From Providencia alcalifaciens DSM 30120 (GTDB taxonomy: Bacteria > Pseudomonadota > Gammaproteobacteria > Enterobacterales > Enterobacteriaceae): a stretch of DNA of 64,000 bases. Below the pieces are notes generated by a model, which was not told the DNA's origin, searched no databases, and saw only the letters and a list, made by a program, of their open reading frames with translations. Where the stretch lies: assembly GCF_000173415.1 (NCBI RefSeq), contig NZ_ABXW01000070.1, positions 124,001 to 188,000 of the forward strand. Direction: 5' to 3'. The translations under genes and the position numbers were made by a program. Below are positions 34,001-42,367 of this stretch, in pieces (within the stretch, counting starts at the first letter, position 1; the number at the start of each line of letters is the position of its first letter).

Positions 34001-35995
34001 GGGATCCATGACCACGATGCCATTGCTATCTTGAAAAAACTGATCCCTATCGGTGAAAGTGCTGATTTACTGCGTTTCAATCCAACCGCTCGCGCTATTG
34101 CCGCCATTTTTTGGCAGCATATCCAAAATCAGGAATACCCTGCTCAGTGGCCTGAGCGAGCAAGAACCGCGATGAACATTCGTCAGTTATTCAATAACGA
34201 TGACGCACTTCTCGACCTTCAAGCAGAGATCGAAGCAGATATCAGCTTATTCTTGCAAGATAACCCCATTGATTGCCAACTTCACCAGCAAGCTCAAGCC
34301 GCAGAATATCTGAGCTTTGCCTTAGCCAGAACGCCAATTGAGCTGATATACAGCAAGTATGCGCGAGACTTAGTGAGTGCACTGCAAACACGTTTAGAAG
34401 ACGCACATATGTGGTTGGATTTTAACCGTTCACAACAAAACCTTGGTACACGTTATGCCCAACGCTGGGCATTACTGCAAAATTGGCTGCAAGGGTTATG
34501 TTCTATCGAGGAGTTTGCCCACCTACGCCCTTATATTCCAGGTGCGATTGCGATTATTATCTTAGATAAAATGGCATCCGCACGTTATAGCGAAGCCGAT
34601 TTATACTTTAAAGTCAGTGGGCTACTAGGCGATCACCCCACTATCCATAACCAAACTCTCTCGCTAAGTTTGGATGACTATTTCAGCCGAATGCGCGAAC
34701 AGCGTAAGCAATTCATTCCTGCATTTCGTCAATACCAAGCTTTGCGCCAACGTATTGTCAGTGAAGAACGCAGCCGCCTAAAACTCCATGAGTTCAAAGC
34801 GAAACCACTCAGCTCATTTGTGCGTAATAAACTTATCAATGATGTGTATCTGCCGATCATTGGCGACAACATGGCTAAGCAGATTGGCGCCCTTGGCGAA
34901 AATAAACGTACCGATTTAATGGGGCTATTGCTGATGATCTCCCCGCCGGGCTACGGTAAAACGACCTTAATGGAGTACGCGGCTGACCGCCTTGGCCTGA
35001 TCTTTATGAAAATTAATGGTCCAGCCCTTGGACACGATGTTCTGTCTCTCGACCCAGAGCAAGCCCCCAATGCCACCGCTCGACAAGAGTTAGAAAAGCT
35101 CAATCTTGCCCTCGAAATGGGTAATAACGTGATGCTGTATGTGGATGACATCCAGCACACTCACCCTGAATTCTTACAGAAATTTATCTCCCTGTGTGAT
35201 GGAACCCGCCGCATTGAAGGGGTATGGAAAGATAAAACCAAAACCTACGATATGCGTGGGAAAAAATTCTGCGTCGTGATGGCTGGTAACCCATATACCG
35301 AATCTGGCGAAGTATTCAGAATCCCAGATATGCTGGCTAACCGTGCAGATATTTATAACCTCGGCGAGGTATTAGGCGGCATGGATGATGCTTTTGCACT
35401 GAGCTATATTGAAAACAGCCTGACATCCAATCCTGTATTAGCACCACTGGCGCTGCGTGATTTAAACGACCTATACTTATTGGTGGATAAAGCCATGGGT
35501 AAATCCGTTTCTACCAATGCGCTCAGCTACCCCTACTCCGATGCCGAAATTAATGAAATAACCGCCGTTATTTCCCGCTTGCTAAGCTTGCGTGATGTCG
35601 TGCTGAAAGTGAATCAACAATACATTGCTAGCGCTGCACAGTCTGATAAATATCGAACTGAACCCGCATTCCGCCTACAAGGTAGTTACCGGAATATGAA
35701 TAAACTCAGTGAAAAAGTTTCGTCGGTCATGAATGATGATGAACTGGAAAGATTGTTGGATGACCATTATCTCGGTGAAGCACAGTTACTGACGACGGGT
35801 GCGGAAGAAAACTTACTCAAACTGGCAGAGTTACGCGGTAGACTCAGCAAAGAAGACTCCGCTCGCTGGCAAAAAATCAAGAAAGATTTCTTGCGAAACA
35901 AAGCATTAGGCGGTGATAATGCCAATGTGGGCGATCGCGTAGTAACCCAACTCGCTCAATTGGTTGAAAGTGTACAATCTCTTGGACATCGATAA
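31058..35995 (+). CDS. Giant AAA ATPase of the DUF3686 / 'DNA repair ATPase' type
   Basis: 1645 aa soluble protein. The N-terminal ~450 residues are beta-rich (resembling the DUF3686 region, possibly propeller-like). Residues ~490-865 are largely helical/coiled coil, and ~870-1250 is mixed. A single AAA ATPase module sits near the C-terminus: Walker A PPGYGKTT at about 1296-1303, Walker B VMLYVDDIQ at about 1356-1364, and a sensor-like VVMAGNPY about 50 residues later. Similar proteins carry the label 'DNA repair ATPase' in databases, but nothing seen here supports a DNA role. Its place behind NfeD and flotillin genes and in front of a rhomboid protease suggests membrane-linked remodelling. 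AAGGAA lies upstream of the ATG; the stop overlaps the rhomboid start (TAATG). Confidence 0.82.
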   Translation: MSETQDVNREQEILDNAVAEGGAYEILRKRLTEQGQQLHQKAAQLNDSRLTEFGQSQMDIIGRIRIRTENNCQARDIVRVGDWLLFGYNVFLGLKKETHIEDVFSLYQLTENEGDFDVDAVPYEGTFLSDTRFVQDFTELYTYYKNTQLLQLVERDGKLLASFQIGDRLTDVRVFRWSISSDKSRIEYIDNRGERDIALPPTNDFEWVRTTRENTVNGRYPHINILDTVFVETIGGDLTIKCENNTEDGLGIYREAVLDKNQSLDDAQIEYAQTGSLILLKILPYREESWRYLVYNILNQTVQRIDAIGQACVQLPEDHGIIFPGGYYLQNGEYKTFEQPMDGMRFRRLRRSPNGEDVLYVFYSPNQGRIALFNYNLIERKLAVPLIGHGYAMLEDGKMVLFEGESDEATRVHPMQVWQTPFYSDEFADKQPARGGFLGRIGNADLVRGISEILHIAKEIDGNHVSVSRYEQLSQQPKNLLDIFYWFNDEQCLGIGKLLKEITQTSELVLDEYEKVESIRQQSAKSMNEAITRQKSLLSLTLPEGWTNIQQFVDGLNALNTQQGHLISLREFRYMDLTTLSEMETEITDAQQRVSQATAQFLASDKALQPLKTQLATFEEQIDKAQTSAQLDTPMNDMEKMSADLDMLSNLMASLSFDDVTLQTHIIDAISQIYAQLNQSRARLQQKRKSQTSVESVAQFGAQFRLFSQGITNALSLATDPERCDDQLSRLLVQLEELESQFSHHDEFLDDILAKREELLETFESHKQTLIDDRQRRSQNLLTAADRLLESLQRRTVRLQNQDELNAFFATDPLAQKTREIIEKLREINDNVKADDIDARLKASRDQAIRILRDKTDIFEDGGNIIKLGRHRFSVNTQELDLTILPKDNQLWVYLTGTDFQEPIDNAELATLQPYWTANLESESDTVYRAEYLAYSIIYAAAKRQDGLDYDTLKSALSVPEKMDKLVRDFAAPRYKEGYEKGIHDHDAIAILKKLIPIGESADLLRFNPTARAIAAIFWQHIQNQEYPAQWPERARTAMNIRQLFNNDDALLDLQAEIEADISLFLQDNPIDCQLHQQAQAAEYLSFALARTPIELIYSKYARDLVSALQTRLEDAHMWLDFNRSQQNLGTRYAQRWALLQNWLQGLCSIEEFAHLRPYIPGAIAIIILDKMASARYSEADLYFKVSGLLGDHPTIHNQTLSLSLDDYFSRMREQRKQFIPAFRQYQALRQRIVSEERSRLKLHEFKAKPLSSFVRNKLINDVYLPIIGDNMAKQIGALGENKRTDLMGLLLMISPPGYGKTTLMEYAADRLGLIFMKINGPALGHDVLSLDPEQAPNATARQELEKLNLALEMGNNVMLYVDDIQHTHPEFLQKFISLCDGTRRIEGVWKDKTKTYDMRGKKFCVVMAGNPYTESGEVFRIPDMLANRADIYNLGEVLGGMDDAFALSYIENSLTSNPVLAPLALRDLNDLYLLVDKAMGKSVSTNALSYPYSDAEINEITAVISRLLSLRDVVLKVNQQYIASAAQSDKYRTEPAFRLQGSYRNMNKLSEKVSSVMNDDELERLLDDHYLGEAQLLTTGAEENLLKLAELRGRLSKEDSARWQKIKKDFLRNKALGGDNANVGDRVVTQLAQLVESVQSLGHR

Positions 35996-36585
35996 TGAAA
36001 ACTTGGCTAAGCCCGCGCATTAAACTGCTTATTACTCTTGCGGGTTTACTGATAGCGATTCAAATCGTCAATAGCTTAAGTGGCTATTCACTTGTCAGTT
36101 TCGGCATCCAGCCGAGGACAACCCATGGGCTGATGGGGATTATTTTTGCCCCACTGATCCATGGCGATTGGGCTCATCTTCTCAGTAATTTGCCCCCATT
36201 ACTGATTTTAAGTGCTTTACTCCTACACGATTCCATCCGGAAATACGCTTATGCCAGCGCCTTCATCATTGTGATTGGCGGTGCCATCGTTTGGCTTATC
36301 GGCAGAAATGCACTGCACATTGGCGCTAGTGGCTGGATTTTTGGGCTATGGGGTTTGTTAATTGCCCAAGGCTTTTTTCGCCGAAAATGGCTAGACATCG
36401 TCATCGCCCTGTTGGTGCTGTTCTATTTCGGTGCAATGGCAAGCGGACTATTGCCCGTTCATCAAAAAATTTCCACGGAATCCCATATTGCAGGTGCGAT
36501 TGCAGGGATTGCCTATGCGTGGATAGCCAATAAAAAATCGAAAATAGCGCAATCTGCTAATTCTCCGAAGGGCGCGCCAAAGTAA
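35995..36585 (+). CDS. Rhomboid-family intramembrane serine protease
   Basis: 196 aa with about six membrane segments. The rhomboid catalytic dyad is visible: Ser112 in GASG (HIGASGWIFGL) and His164 in the last helix (TESHIAGAIAG). The supporting HxxxN motif is at His61-Asn65 (HLLSN), as in GlpG. It should therefore be an active protease cutting membrane-spanning substrates. Its ATG shares a base with the stop of the giant ATPase (TAATG), so it is translated by coupling. Its last 29 bases overlap the convergent regulator gene. Substrates are unknown; the flotillin or NfeD partner, or client membrane proteins, are candidates. Confidence 0.88.
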   Translation: MKTWLSPRIKLLITLAGLLIAIQIVNSLSGYSLVSFGIQPRTTHGLMGIIFAPLIHGDWAHLLSNLPPLLILSALLLHDSIRKYAYASAFIIVIGGAIVWLIGRNALHIGASGWIFGLWGLLIAQGFFRRKWLDIVIALLVLFYFGAMASGLLPVHQKISTESHIAGAIAGIAYAWIANKKSKIAQSANSPKGAPK

Positions 36586-37231
36586 CTCGATATACACAAC
36601 GCCCCGCGCCATCTAGTAGATATTGTTCCCGCTCAACATGGACGCTTTCCCCTAATACTTCACGGAATAATGCAAGCTCGGAGCGGCAAAAATTTTGACA
36701 CGCGGTCGCCGCTGCGCAGATAGGGCAATGGTTTTCAATAAACAGCCAGCCATCCTCATCATGCTCAACTTTTGCCATATAACCTTCTTCGCTACGCACC
36801 TCAGCTAATGCCGTTAAGCATTTCTCTAATGGTAACCCTTGGCAACGTGCTAAATATTTACTGCGACTCTCCGCTTCTCGCTGCTCAATCAGTTTTTCTA
36901 GCCCTGACTCACCAAAAATAGTTTTTACTGAATCTATTAACTGCAAGGCGAGCTGAGCATGAGTATCAGGAAAACGCTGATGCCCCAATTCTGTTAATAC
37001 CCAATTTTGTCGAGGACGACCCGCACCTGACTGAGCCGTACATTGAACCCCCTCTACTAGCCCTAATGACGTCAACTTTTGAACATGCTGGCGAGCCGCT
37101 TCCCCCGTTAAATTCAGATCATCTGCAATGACGGAGGTGGAAATAGGTCCTTTCGTTTTAATGCAAAACAGCACCTTATCCACCGCCTGAGTCAGATTTA
37201 GATTATCAAAGTAATTACTTGCTTTATTCAT
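36557..37231 (-). CDS. HTH transcriptional regulator with Cys-rich C-terminus (COG2345-like)
   Basis: 224 aa. N-terminal winged HTH (about 13-80: KTKGPISTSVIADDLNLTGEAARQHVQKL) and a C-terminal domain with cysteines at 169, 172, 178, 182 and 212 (CPIC, ACQNFC, GRC). This layout is known from SufR-like/COG2345 regulators, in which the cysteines may bind a metal or Fe-S cluster; whether that applies here is not shown. It is divergent from an MFS transporter, with a perfect 26-bp palindrome 12 bases before its own start. It therefore probably represses itself and the transporter. Confidence 0.8.
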   Translation of the reverse strand: MNKASNYFDNLNLTQAVDKVLFCIKTKGPISTSVIADDLNLTGEAARQHVQKLTSLGLVEGVQCTAQSGAGRPRQNWVLTELGHQRFPDTHAQLALQLIDSVKTIFGESGLEKLIEQREAESRSKYLARCQGLPLEKCLTALAEVRSEEGYMAKVEHDEDGWLFIENHCPICAAATACQNFCRSELALFREVLGESVHVEREQYLLDGAGRCVYRVTLARPSEN

Positions 37232-37242
37232 AATGTGATTTT

Positions 37243-37268
37243 ATTATCCAAGTCAATACTTGGATAAT
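37243..37268. promoter_or_regulatory. Perfect palindromic operator between regulator and MFS gene
   Basis: 11-bp perfect arms ATTATCCAAGT / ACTTGGATAAT with a CAAT spacer, between divergent genes starting at 37231 and 37306. Length and symmetry fit a dimeric HTH repressor. Confidence 0.75.
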
Positions 37269-37305
37269 ACCTCTTTCTTCACTCTTTCGTCCAGCAGGTC
37301 TGTGT

Positions 37306-38736
37306 ATGAGCAACAAAACTGTCACTGAACTCAATGAAACAGGCACCGAACAACAAGGAAAATGGGCCGATTTACTCAGCGGTACCAATGCATTATTAAC
37401 CATTGCTCTCACGGGTGGCGTTGCATTACATGCCATTAATATTTATATCGTCACCACTATCCTACCAAGCGTCGTCAACGATATTGGTGGTCTTGAATAC
37501 TATGCATGGAACACCACGTTATTTGTGGCGACTTCCATTATTGGCTCAGCCTTATCCAGTAAAGTTCTGGACAGTTTGGGACCTAAATGGGCTTATCTCT
37601 TTGCCCTAGCGCTATTTTCCTTCGGTTCTATTTGGTGTGCATTATCACCTTCAATGCTGACGTTATTAGGGGGGCGCGCCTTGCAAGGACTGGGCGGAGG
37701 AATGTTGTTCGCACTTAGCTATGCGCTGATCCGGATTGTCTTTACGCCAAACTTGTGGTCTCGTGCCATGGGGGTCATTTCCGGTATGTGGGGGATCGCG
37801 ACACTTTGTGGTCCCGCCATTGGCGGAATTTTCGCGCAGGGCGGTCATTGGCGCTGGGCTTTTTGGGCTTTACTGCCCGTCGCTGTTTTACTGGCAATCA
37901 TTGTTATCAATCAACTACCTAGAAAAAAAAATCAACAACCACAGTCAAATAAAATTCCAGTTTTAGCTATTTCACTCTTGGTTATTTCCGTGCTTGCCAT
38001 CTCAATCGGTAGCTTATCAGAAAGCTTACTCAGCAATCTTGTTGGCTTACTCATCGGTATTGCCTTGCTTATCACCATTGCGTTCATTGATGGAAAAAAT
38101 GGAAAGCGTTTACTCCCTACAGGAGCTTACTCCCTGAAAACTCAACTTGGGATGATCTTCCTGACGATGTGCCTGCTAGTGGGAGGAATGACCACAGAAA
38201 TTTATGTGCCTTATTTCTTGCAAACCATTCATCAGTTTTCGCCTTTGATGGCGGGGTATTTAACCGCAGTCATGGCGGCGGGTTGGACGGTGGGCGCATT
38301 ACTGAGCGCCAATAAAACGGGCGCTATTGTCCTGCGTATTCTCAAGATGGGTCCGGTCATCATATTTCTATCATTGGTTATTTTAGCGATACTGACACCC
38401 AATTTAGCATTAGTGGACTCTATGCTGCTGTTTGCTCTCTATTTACTCGCCATGATGGGGGTTGGTTTAGGCATTGGCGTATGTTGGCCACATTTGGTAC
38501 TGCGGGTATTTAAGGCTGCGCCAAAAGGAGAAGAAAACCTCGCCTCTTCCTCTGTTATCACTATTCAATTATATGCGACCGCATTATCCGCAGCATTAGT
38601 GGGTGTGGTGGTCAATAATAGCGGGTTGATTAGCCCTGGAGGGTTAGTCGGAGCTCAACAAGCATCTGTATGGCTATTTGCTCTGTTTGCTATTAGCCCA
38701 TTCTTGGCAGCAATTTTAATTCGCAAAGTTAAATAA
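37306..38736 (+). CDS. MFS drug-type transporter (about 14 membrane segments)
   Basis: 476 aa inner-membrane protein with the MFS loop motif after helix 2 (KVLDSLGPKWAY) and antiporter motif C in helix 5 (MWGIATLCGPAIGGIF), which points to drug/H+ export. Length and helix count fit the DHA2-like or related multidrug group; the substrate cannot be read from sequence. Controlled presumably by the divergent Cys-rich HTH regulator. A bidirectional terminator lies at its 3' end. Confidence 0.82.
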   Translation: MSNKTVTELNETGTEQQGKWADLLSGTNALLTIALTGGVALHAINIYIVTTILPSVVNDIGGLEYYAWNTTLFVATSIIGSALSSKVLDSLGPKWAYLFALALFSFGSIWCALSPSMLTLLGGRALQGLGGGMLFALSYALIRIVFTPNLWSRAMGVISGMWGIATLCGPAIGGIFAQGGHWRWAFWALLPVAVLLAIIVINQLPRKKNQQPQSNKIPVLAISLLVISVLAISIGSLSESLLSNLVGLLIGIALLITIAFIDGKNGKRLLPTGAYSLKTQLGMIFLTMCLLVGGMTTEIYVPYFLQTIHQFSPLMAGYLTAVMAAGWTVGALLSANKTGAIVLRILKMGPVIIFLSLVILAILTPNLALVDSMLLFALYLLAMMGVGLGIGVCWPHLVLRVFKAAPKGEENLASSSVITIQLYATALSAALVGVVVNNSGLISPGGLVGAQQASVWLFALFAISPFLAAILIRKVK

Positions 38737-38747
38737 TTAAGTCGCTG

Positions 38748-38780
38748 AAGGATACTCAAACGTGAGTATCCTTTTCTTAT
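38748..38780. terminator. Bidirectional terminator
   Basis: AAGGATACTCA / TGAGTATCCTT stem (11 bp, loop AACG), followed by TTCTTAT on plus, between the convergent MFS and siderophore-synthetase genes. Confidence 0.8.
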
Positions 38781-38785
38781 ATTAA

Positions 38786-40582
38786 CTATTTTTTAAATAA
38801 AAATAATGGGTTAGATATCATTCTATTAAGATGCTTATTGGTTTTGATTTCGATAAGCGACAAACATTCAGGACCATGCAGTACTTTTTGTTGATTCAAG
38901 CATGTTTGTTTAAATGCTGGTTCAAACAGATTTAACCGCACATACTTCTCGTGTAATTCAGGGTGCTCTTCCTGATATTCATGAATATTATCCGCAACCA
39001 ATCGCCAGAAATCATCCTCATCTAAGCATTGGTTTTTATCTAAAATAACAGCCATATAGCGGAAGAAATAGTCGAATGATTCAGTCCAAAAGTGTTCAAT
39101 TTTCTCACTGTCTAACATAGTGTAAGCGCGTTCAACTAGTGCCTCAGGTAACTCACCTTCATGGTTTAAAATACCGACCTCTTCCGCAATGTCCTTCATG
39201 AAAATGCCGGCAGGTTTGTCCTCTTCAATAATCAAAATAACGTTTTCACCATGAGGCATAAATACAACATCGTAAGCGTAGAAGAGATGCAATAGCGGCG
39301 ATAAATAGCGTTTTAAATACTCACGTATCCATTCTCGCCCAGACAGACCGGATGCTTTGATTAATTCAATAAGGAAAGATGTACCGTGGTTATCAATATG
39401 GAGTAATGACGCCATGGTCATTAATCGCTGATTTTTATCGATTTTATCATATGGATTTTCTCGCCACAGTGCGGACAACATATGTTTTTGAGGTGATTCC
39501 TCAGTGATGACCCTTTCAAACAAAGTGTCACGGTATCCTATTGCGGCAACTTCTTTCAGTAGTTTGAAATTTTTATCAATCAAATAAGCATCTTGTGAAA
39601 ATATGTTATCGAGACTTTCATTAACTGCCGGTGCCGTTTTCATTGCATAGGGGGAAAGCCCGCGCATAAATCCGGAATTAAAAATCGAGATGGCTAGCTT
39701 GATATAACGCTTATTTGGCTGACTGATATTGAACAGTGTTCGAATCGATTGCTGGGCCTTATAAGAATCAGAACTTATTCCTAAGTAAATAATTTTTTTA
39801 CGAGCAATATCAGCTGCAAATCGAATTAAGACCTTTTCACGCCACTGCCACTGATGCACTGGCATCCAGTAGTAATCTTCGTTCAACACCTCATTCTGTT
39901 GAAGTACTTCATTGAAATGACTAATTTCCTCTTTAGAGAGCTCTGAATGGATTAAATCTTGGTAATTTAATGAGGAAATTGCACTGAACGTAGCTTTCTC
40001 TTTATAAACCGCAATCCACACAACATGTTGTTGAGCGCCACATTCTGGGGAATATTTAAGAGAATCAATGAAATCAAACCCATTGCACCCTTTATTGGCA
40101 ACTAAAACGGGATGCCCTTCATCCATTGTAGATTCTATTAATTGATAATCGGCATGTATTAGTGCTTCGGCGTTAAGGCGATCCGCAGTTCGCTTATAGG
40201 CCCAACTGTTTAATGTCGAGATCATTTCATCAACATGTATGGGTAGTAGCGATTTATCTACCTCTAAAAACTCAAATAATTCAATGAACAGTTCTAAGGC
40301 ATCAATAGGAACTTCTTGTTCTTGTTTATATTTTTTAATGGAATCGAGACAAATATCTAAATGCTCTAAGAGATACTTCTTCGCTTTGAAATGATAGCGA
40401 ACCTGTTGGCTATCAATCTTAAAAACATAATTATCTTCATCGATTAATATCGGTGTGATAATTCTTTCATGGGTAAGCTCCGTTAGGAGCTTCTTTGTCA
40501 TCATTTTGTTCGCCGCGAGCCAACTTTTTTGAGTCAAGTAATTATCACGGAAAATTAAACTATCACATTGTTCTAATTGCAT
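38786..40582 (-). CDS. IucA/IucC-family NIS siderophore synthetase, orphan
   Basis: 598 aa from ATG 40582 (GAGGGT ribosome site; an upstream ATG at 40594 is less well placed). NIS synthetases activate a citrate- or succinate-type carboxylate with ATP and condense it with an amine or alcohol. The family block GHPVLVANKGCNGF is at about 156-169; most members have an arginine where Cys166 stands. HQWQWREKVL and MPHGENVILI, followed by the FerIIC-like C-terminal region, are also visible. No partner synthetases, amine-forming enzymes, exporter or TonB receptor adjoin it, and I see no clear Fur box upstream. It may complete a pathway encoded elsewhere or be a remnant. Confidence 0.85.
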   Translation of the reverse strand: MQLEQCDSLIFRDNYLTQKSWLAANKMMTKKLLTELTHERIITPILIDEDNYVFKIDSQQVRYHFKAKKYLLEHLDICLDSIKKYKQEQEVPIDALELFIELFEFLEVDKSLLPIHVDEMISTLNSWAYKRTADRLNAEALIHADYQLIESTMDEGHPVLVANKGCNGFDFIDSLKYSPECGAQQHVVWIAVYKEKATFSAISSLNYQDLIHSELSKEEISHFNEVLQQNEVLNEDYYWMPVHQWQWREKVLIRFAADIARKKIIYLGISSDSYKAQQSIRTLFNISQPNKRYIKLAISIFNSGFMRGLSPYAMKTAPAVNESLDNIFSQDAYLIDKNFKLLKEVAAIGYRDTLFERVITEESPQKHMLSALWRENPYDKIDKNQRLMTMASLLHIDNHGTSFLIELIKASGLSGREWIREYLKRYLSPLLHLFYAYDVVFMPHGENVILIIEEDKPAGIFMKDIAEEVGILNHEGELPEALVERAYTMLDSEKIEHFWTESFDYFFRYMAVILDKNQCLDEDDFWRLVADNIHEYQEEHPELHEKYVRLNLFEPAFKQTCLNQQKVLHGPECLSLIEIKTNKHLNRMISNPLFLFKK

Positions 40583-40697
40583 AAATACCCTCATTTCTCA
40601 TTCTTACCAGATTGAAAATGCAGAGTAAGTAAAATGCGATAGATAGACCATTTTAAAGGGTGTTAGATATACATACTTATTAGATAATTTTGAAATT

Positions 40698-40735
40698 AAT
40701 GAAAAGTGCGCTTTTATTTAGCGCACTTTGTTCTC
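40698..40735 (-). terminator. Terminator after smvA
   Basis: AAAGTGCGC / GCGCACTTT stem with loop TTTTATTTA (40703-40729); on minus followed by TTCATTAATTT. It separates the smvA-like gene from the siderophore synthetase. Confidence 0.65.
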
Positions 40736-40782
40736 AATTTTTAGACCATATTATTTAGGCAATATAATTTAGACAACATTGC

Positions 40783-42273
40783 TTAGGCTGTACGCTTTTG
40801 GCGAAAGAAAAACGGCAACACAACAATACTCACCACCAGCACGATTATCGTGGCAATCATGACAGACATAAATGCGCTATCAAATGCCATACTCGCCTGA
40901 TTTACTAAGAGATTTGCACTATCTTGCGGTAACCCTTCTGCCACAATTAACGCTTCATCGAGGCTATCGTAAGCTTTATCCGCGACAGATAGACTTTCGG
41001 GTAATGTTAACTTCGACGTATAAATTGCGGTCATCAACCCCCCCATAAACGTGACGCCCAGTACACTACCTAACTCATAAGCGACTTCCTCAATGGAAGC
41101 GGCCATCCCTGCTTTTTCATCTGGCGCATTCAGCATAATAGTGGTGGAAGCCGTGGTAAAAATGGCACCTAGCCCAAAGCCAACGCAAAATAAAAATGAC
41201 AGTAACACAATGCCTGTAGAGGATTTGAACACCCACGTTAACCCTGCAACACCAATTAGCGTACAAGTGAATCCCAAAATCATCATCAATTTGGCACCGA
41301 CTTTATGCAAATACATACCCGCTAAAGGCGCAGCGAGTACCGATGCGATAGGGATCGGAATAATGTACAACGCAGCCTCAAATGGGGTATACCCAAGAAC
41401 CAACTGCAAGCGCTGGCTCAACAGCAATTCAACCCCCACAATAATAACCACAGACAAAATTGCCATCATAATCCCTGCAAAAAATTGCGGGTCACTGAGC
41501 AACTTGAAATCCAGCATGGGTTTTTCGGCGGTTAACTGTCGACGGCTAAAAATAACCAAAAATACAATGCCTACCGCAGCCGCTATCAGCAACGTAAACC
41601 AATCAATATTCGGTTTACCCAGCTCTTTTAAGGCATAAATTGAGCCAATCAAGCCCACCAAAATAAATAAAGAGCCTAAATAATCAATAGGTTGATTAGA
41701 ATTTTTACTACTTTTCGGAATTAAATAGAGTGCAAAAGGGATCACCAACAGAACCACCGGTACGTTGATCAAAAATACAGAGCCCCACCAAAAATGATTA
41801 AGCAATATACCACCAACTAGGGGTCCTATAGCCGCACCACCGGATGCCACAGCAGACCAAATACCAATAGCCAGCGCTCGCTCTTTAGGATCTAAAAATA
41901 CTTGACGAACAATTGCTAACGTCGCTGGCATACTAATCGCAGCACCGACCGCTAAAAAACCACGAGATAAAATTAAGCTGAATGCTGTTGGTGAAAATGC
42001 TGCACACAAAGAGGCAAGTGCAAATAGAGGCAATCCAAGTAGAAACATAAATTTATGCCCTACTTTATCACTTAACATTCCCGCAGCAGGTAAGAGACCT
42101 GCCACGACTAACGGATAAGCATTCATAATCCATAATTTTTCAGATGCTGTTGCACCTAAATCATGGGTTAACTTAGGTAACGCGGTATATAGTACGGTGA
42201 CATCAATGACGATGAGAAATAACACACTCGATACTAATAGGAGGATAATCCAACGTTTATAATCTGTTATCAT
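40783..42273 (-). CDS. smvA: SmvA-like MFS efflux pump for cationic biocides
   Basis: 496 aa, about 14 membrane segments, DHA2 family. Conserved DVTVLYTALPKLTHDL in helix 1, the loop motif GMLSDKVGHKFMF and motif C (ASGGAAIGPLVGGIL) mark a proton-coupled exporter. SmvA exports quaternary ammonium compounds, chlorhexidine and methyl viologen in related enterics. The divergent TetR gene immediately next to it is the known smvR arrangement, which strengthens the name. A candidate operator lies between them at 42336-42347. Confidence 0.85.
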   Translation of the reverse strand: MITDYKRWIILLLVSSVLFLIVIDVTVLYTALPKLTHDLGATASEKLWIMNAYPLVVAGLLPAAGMLSDKVGHKFMFLLGLPLFALASLCAAFSPTAFSLILSRGFLAVGAAISMPATLAIVRQVFLDPKERALAIGIWSAVASGGAAIGPLVGGILLNHFWWGSVFLINVPVVLLVIPFALYLIPKSSKNSNQPIDYLGSLFILVGLIGSIYALKELGKPNIDWFTLLIAAAVGIVFLVIFSRRQLTAEKPMLDFKLLSDPQFFAGIMMAILSVVIIVGVELLLSQRLQLVLGYTPFEAALYIIPIPIASVLAAPLAGMYLHKVGAKLMMILGFTCTLIGVAGLTWVFKSSTGIVLLSFLFCVGFGLGAIFTTASTTIMLNAPDEKAGMAASIEEVAYELGSVLGVTFMGGLMTAIYTSKLTLPESLSVADKAYDSLDEALIVAEGLPQDSANLLVNQASMAFDSAFMSVMIATIIVLVVSIVVLPFFFRQKRTA

Positions 42274-42335
42274 AAAATCTTCTCAACTTGTTTAATTGAT
42301 CACCTTGATGGATGATCGTGTTACAATATAATTCC

Positions 42336-42347
42336 ATACGTACGTAT
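42336..42347. promoter_or_regulatory. Palindromic TetR-type operator between smvA and smvR
   Basis: ATACGTACGTAT, a perfect 12-base palindrome 20 bases before the smvR ATG and 62 bases before the smvA start. Confidence 0.65.
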
Positions 42348-42367
42348 TGAAAAGAGGTTTTTTTTAA

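Noticed and set aside
40583-40702. Fur box ahead of the NIS siderophore synthetase
   Set aside because: AT-rich stretches such as ATTAGATAATTTTG resemble half a site, but no acceptable 7-1-7 match was found.
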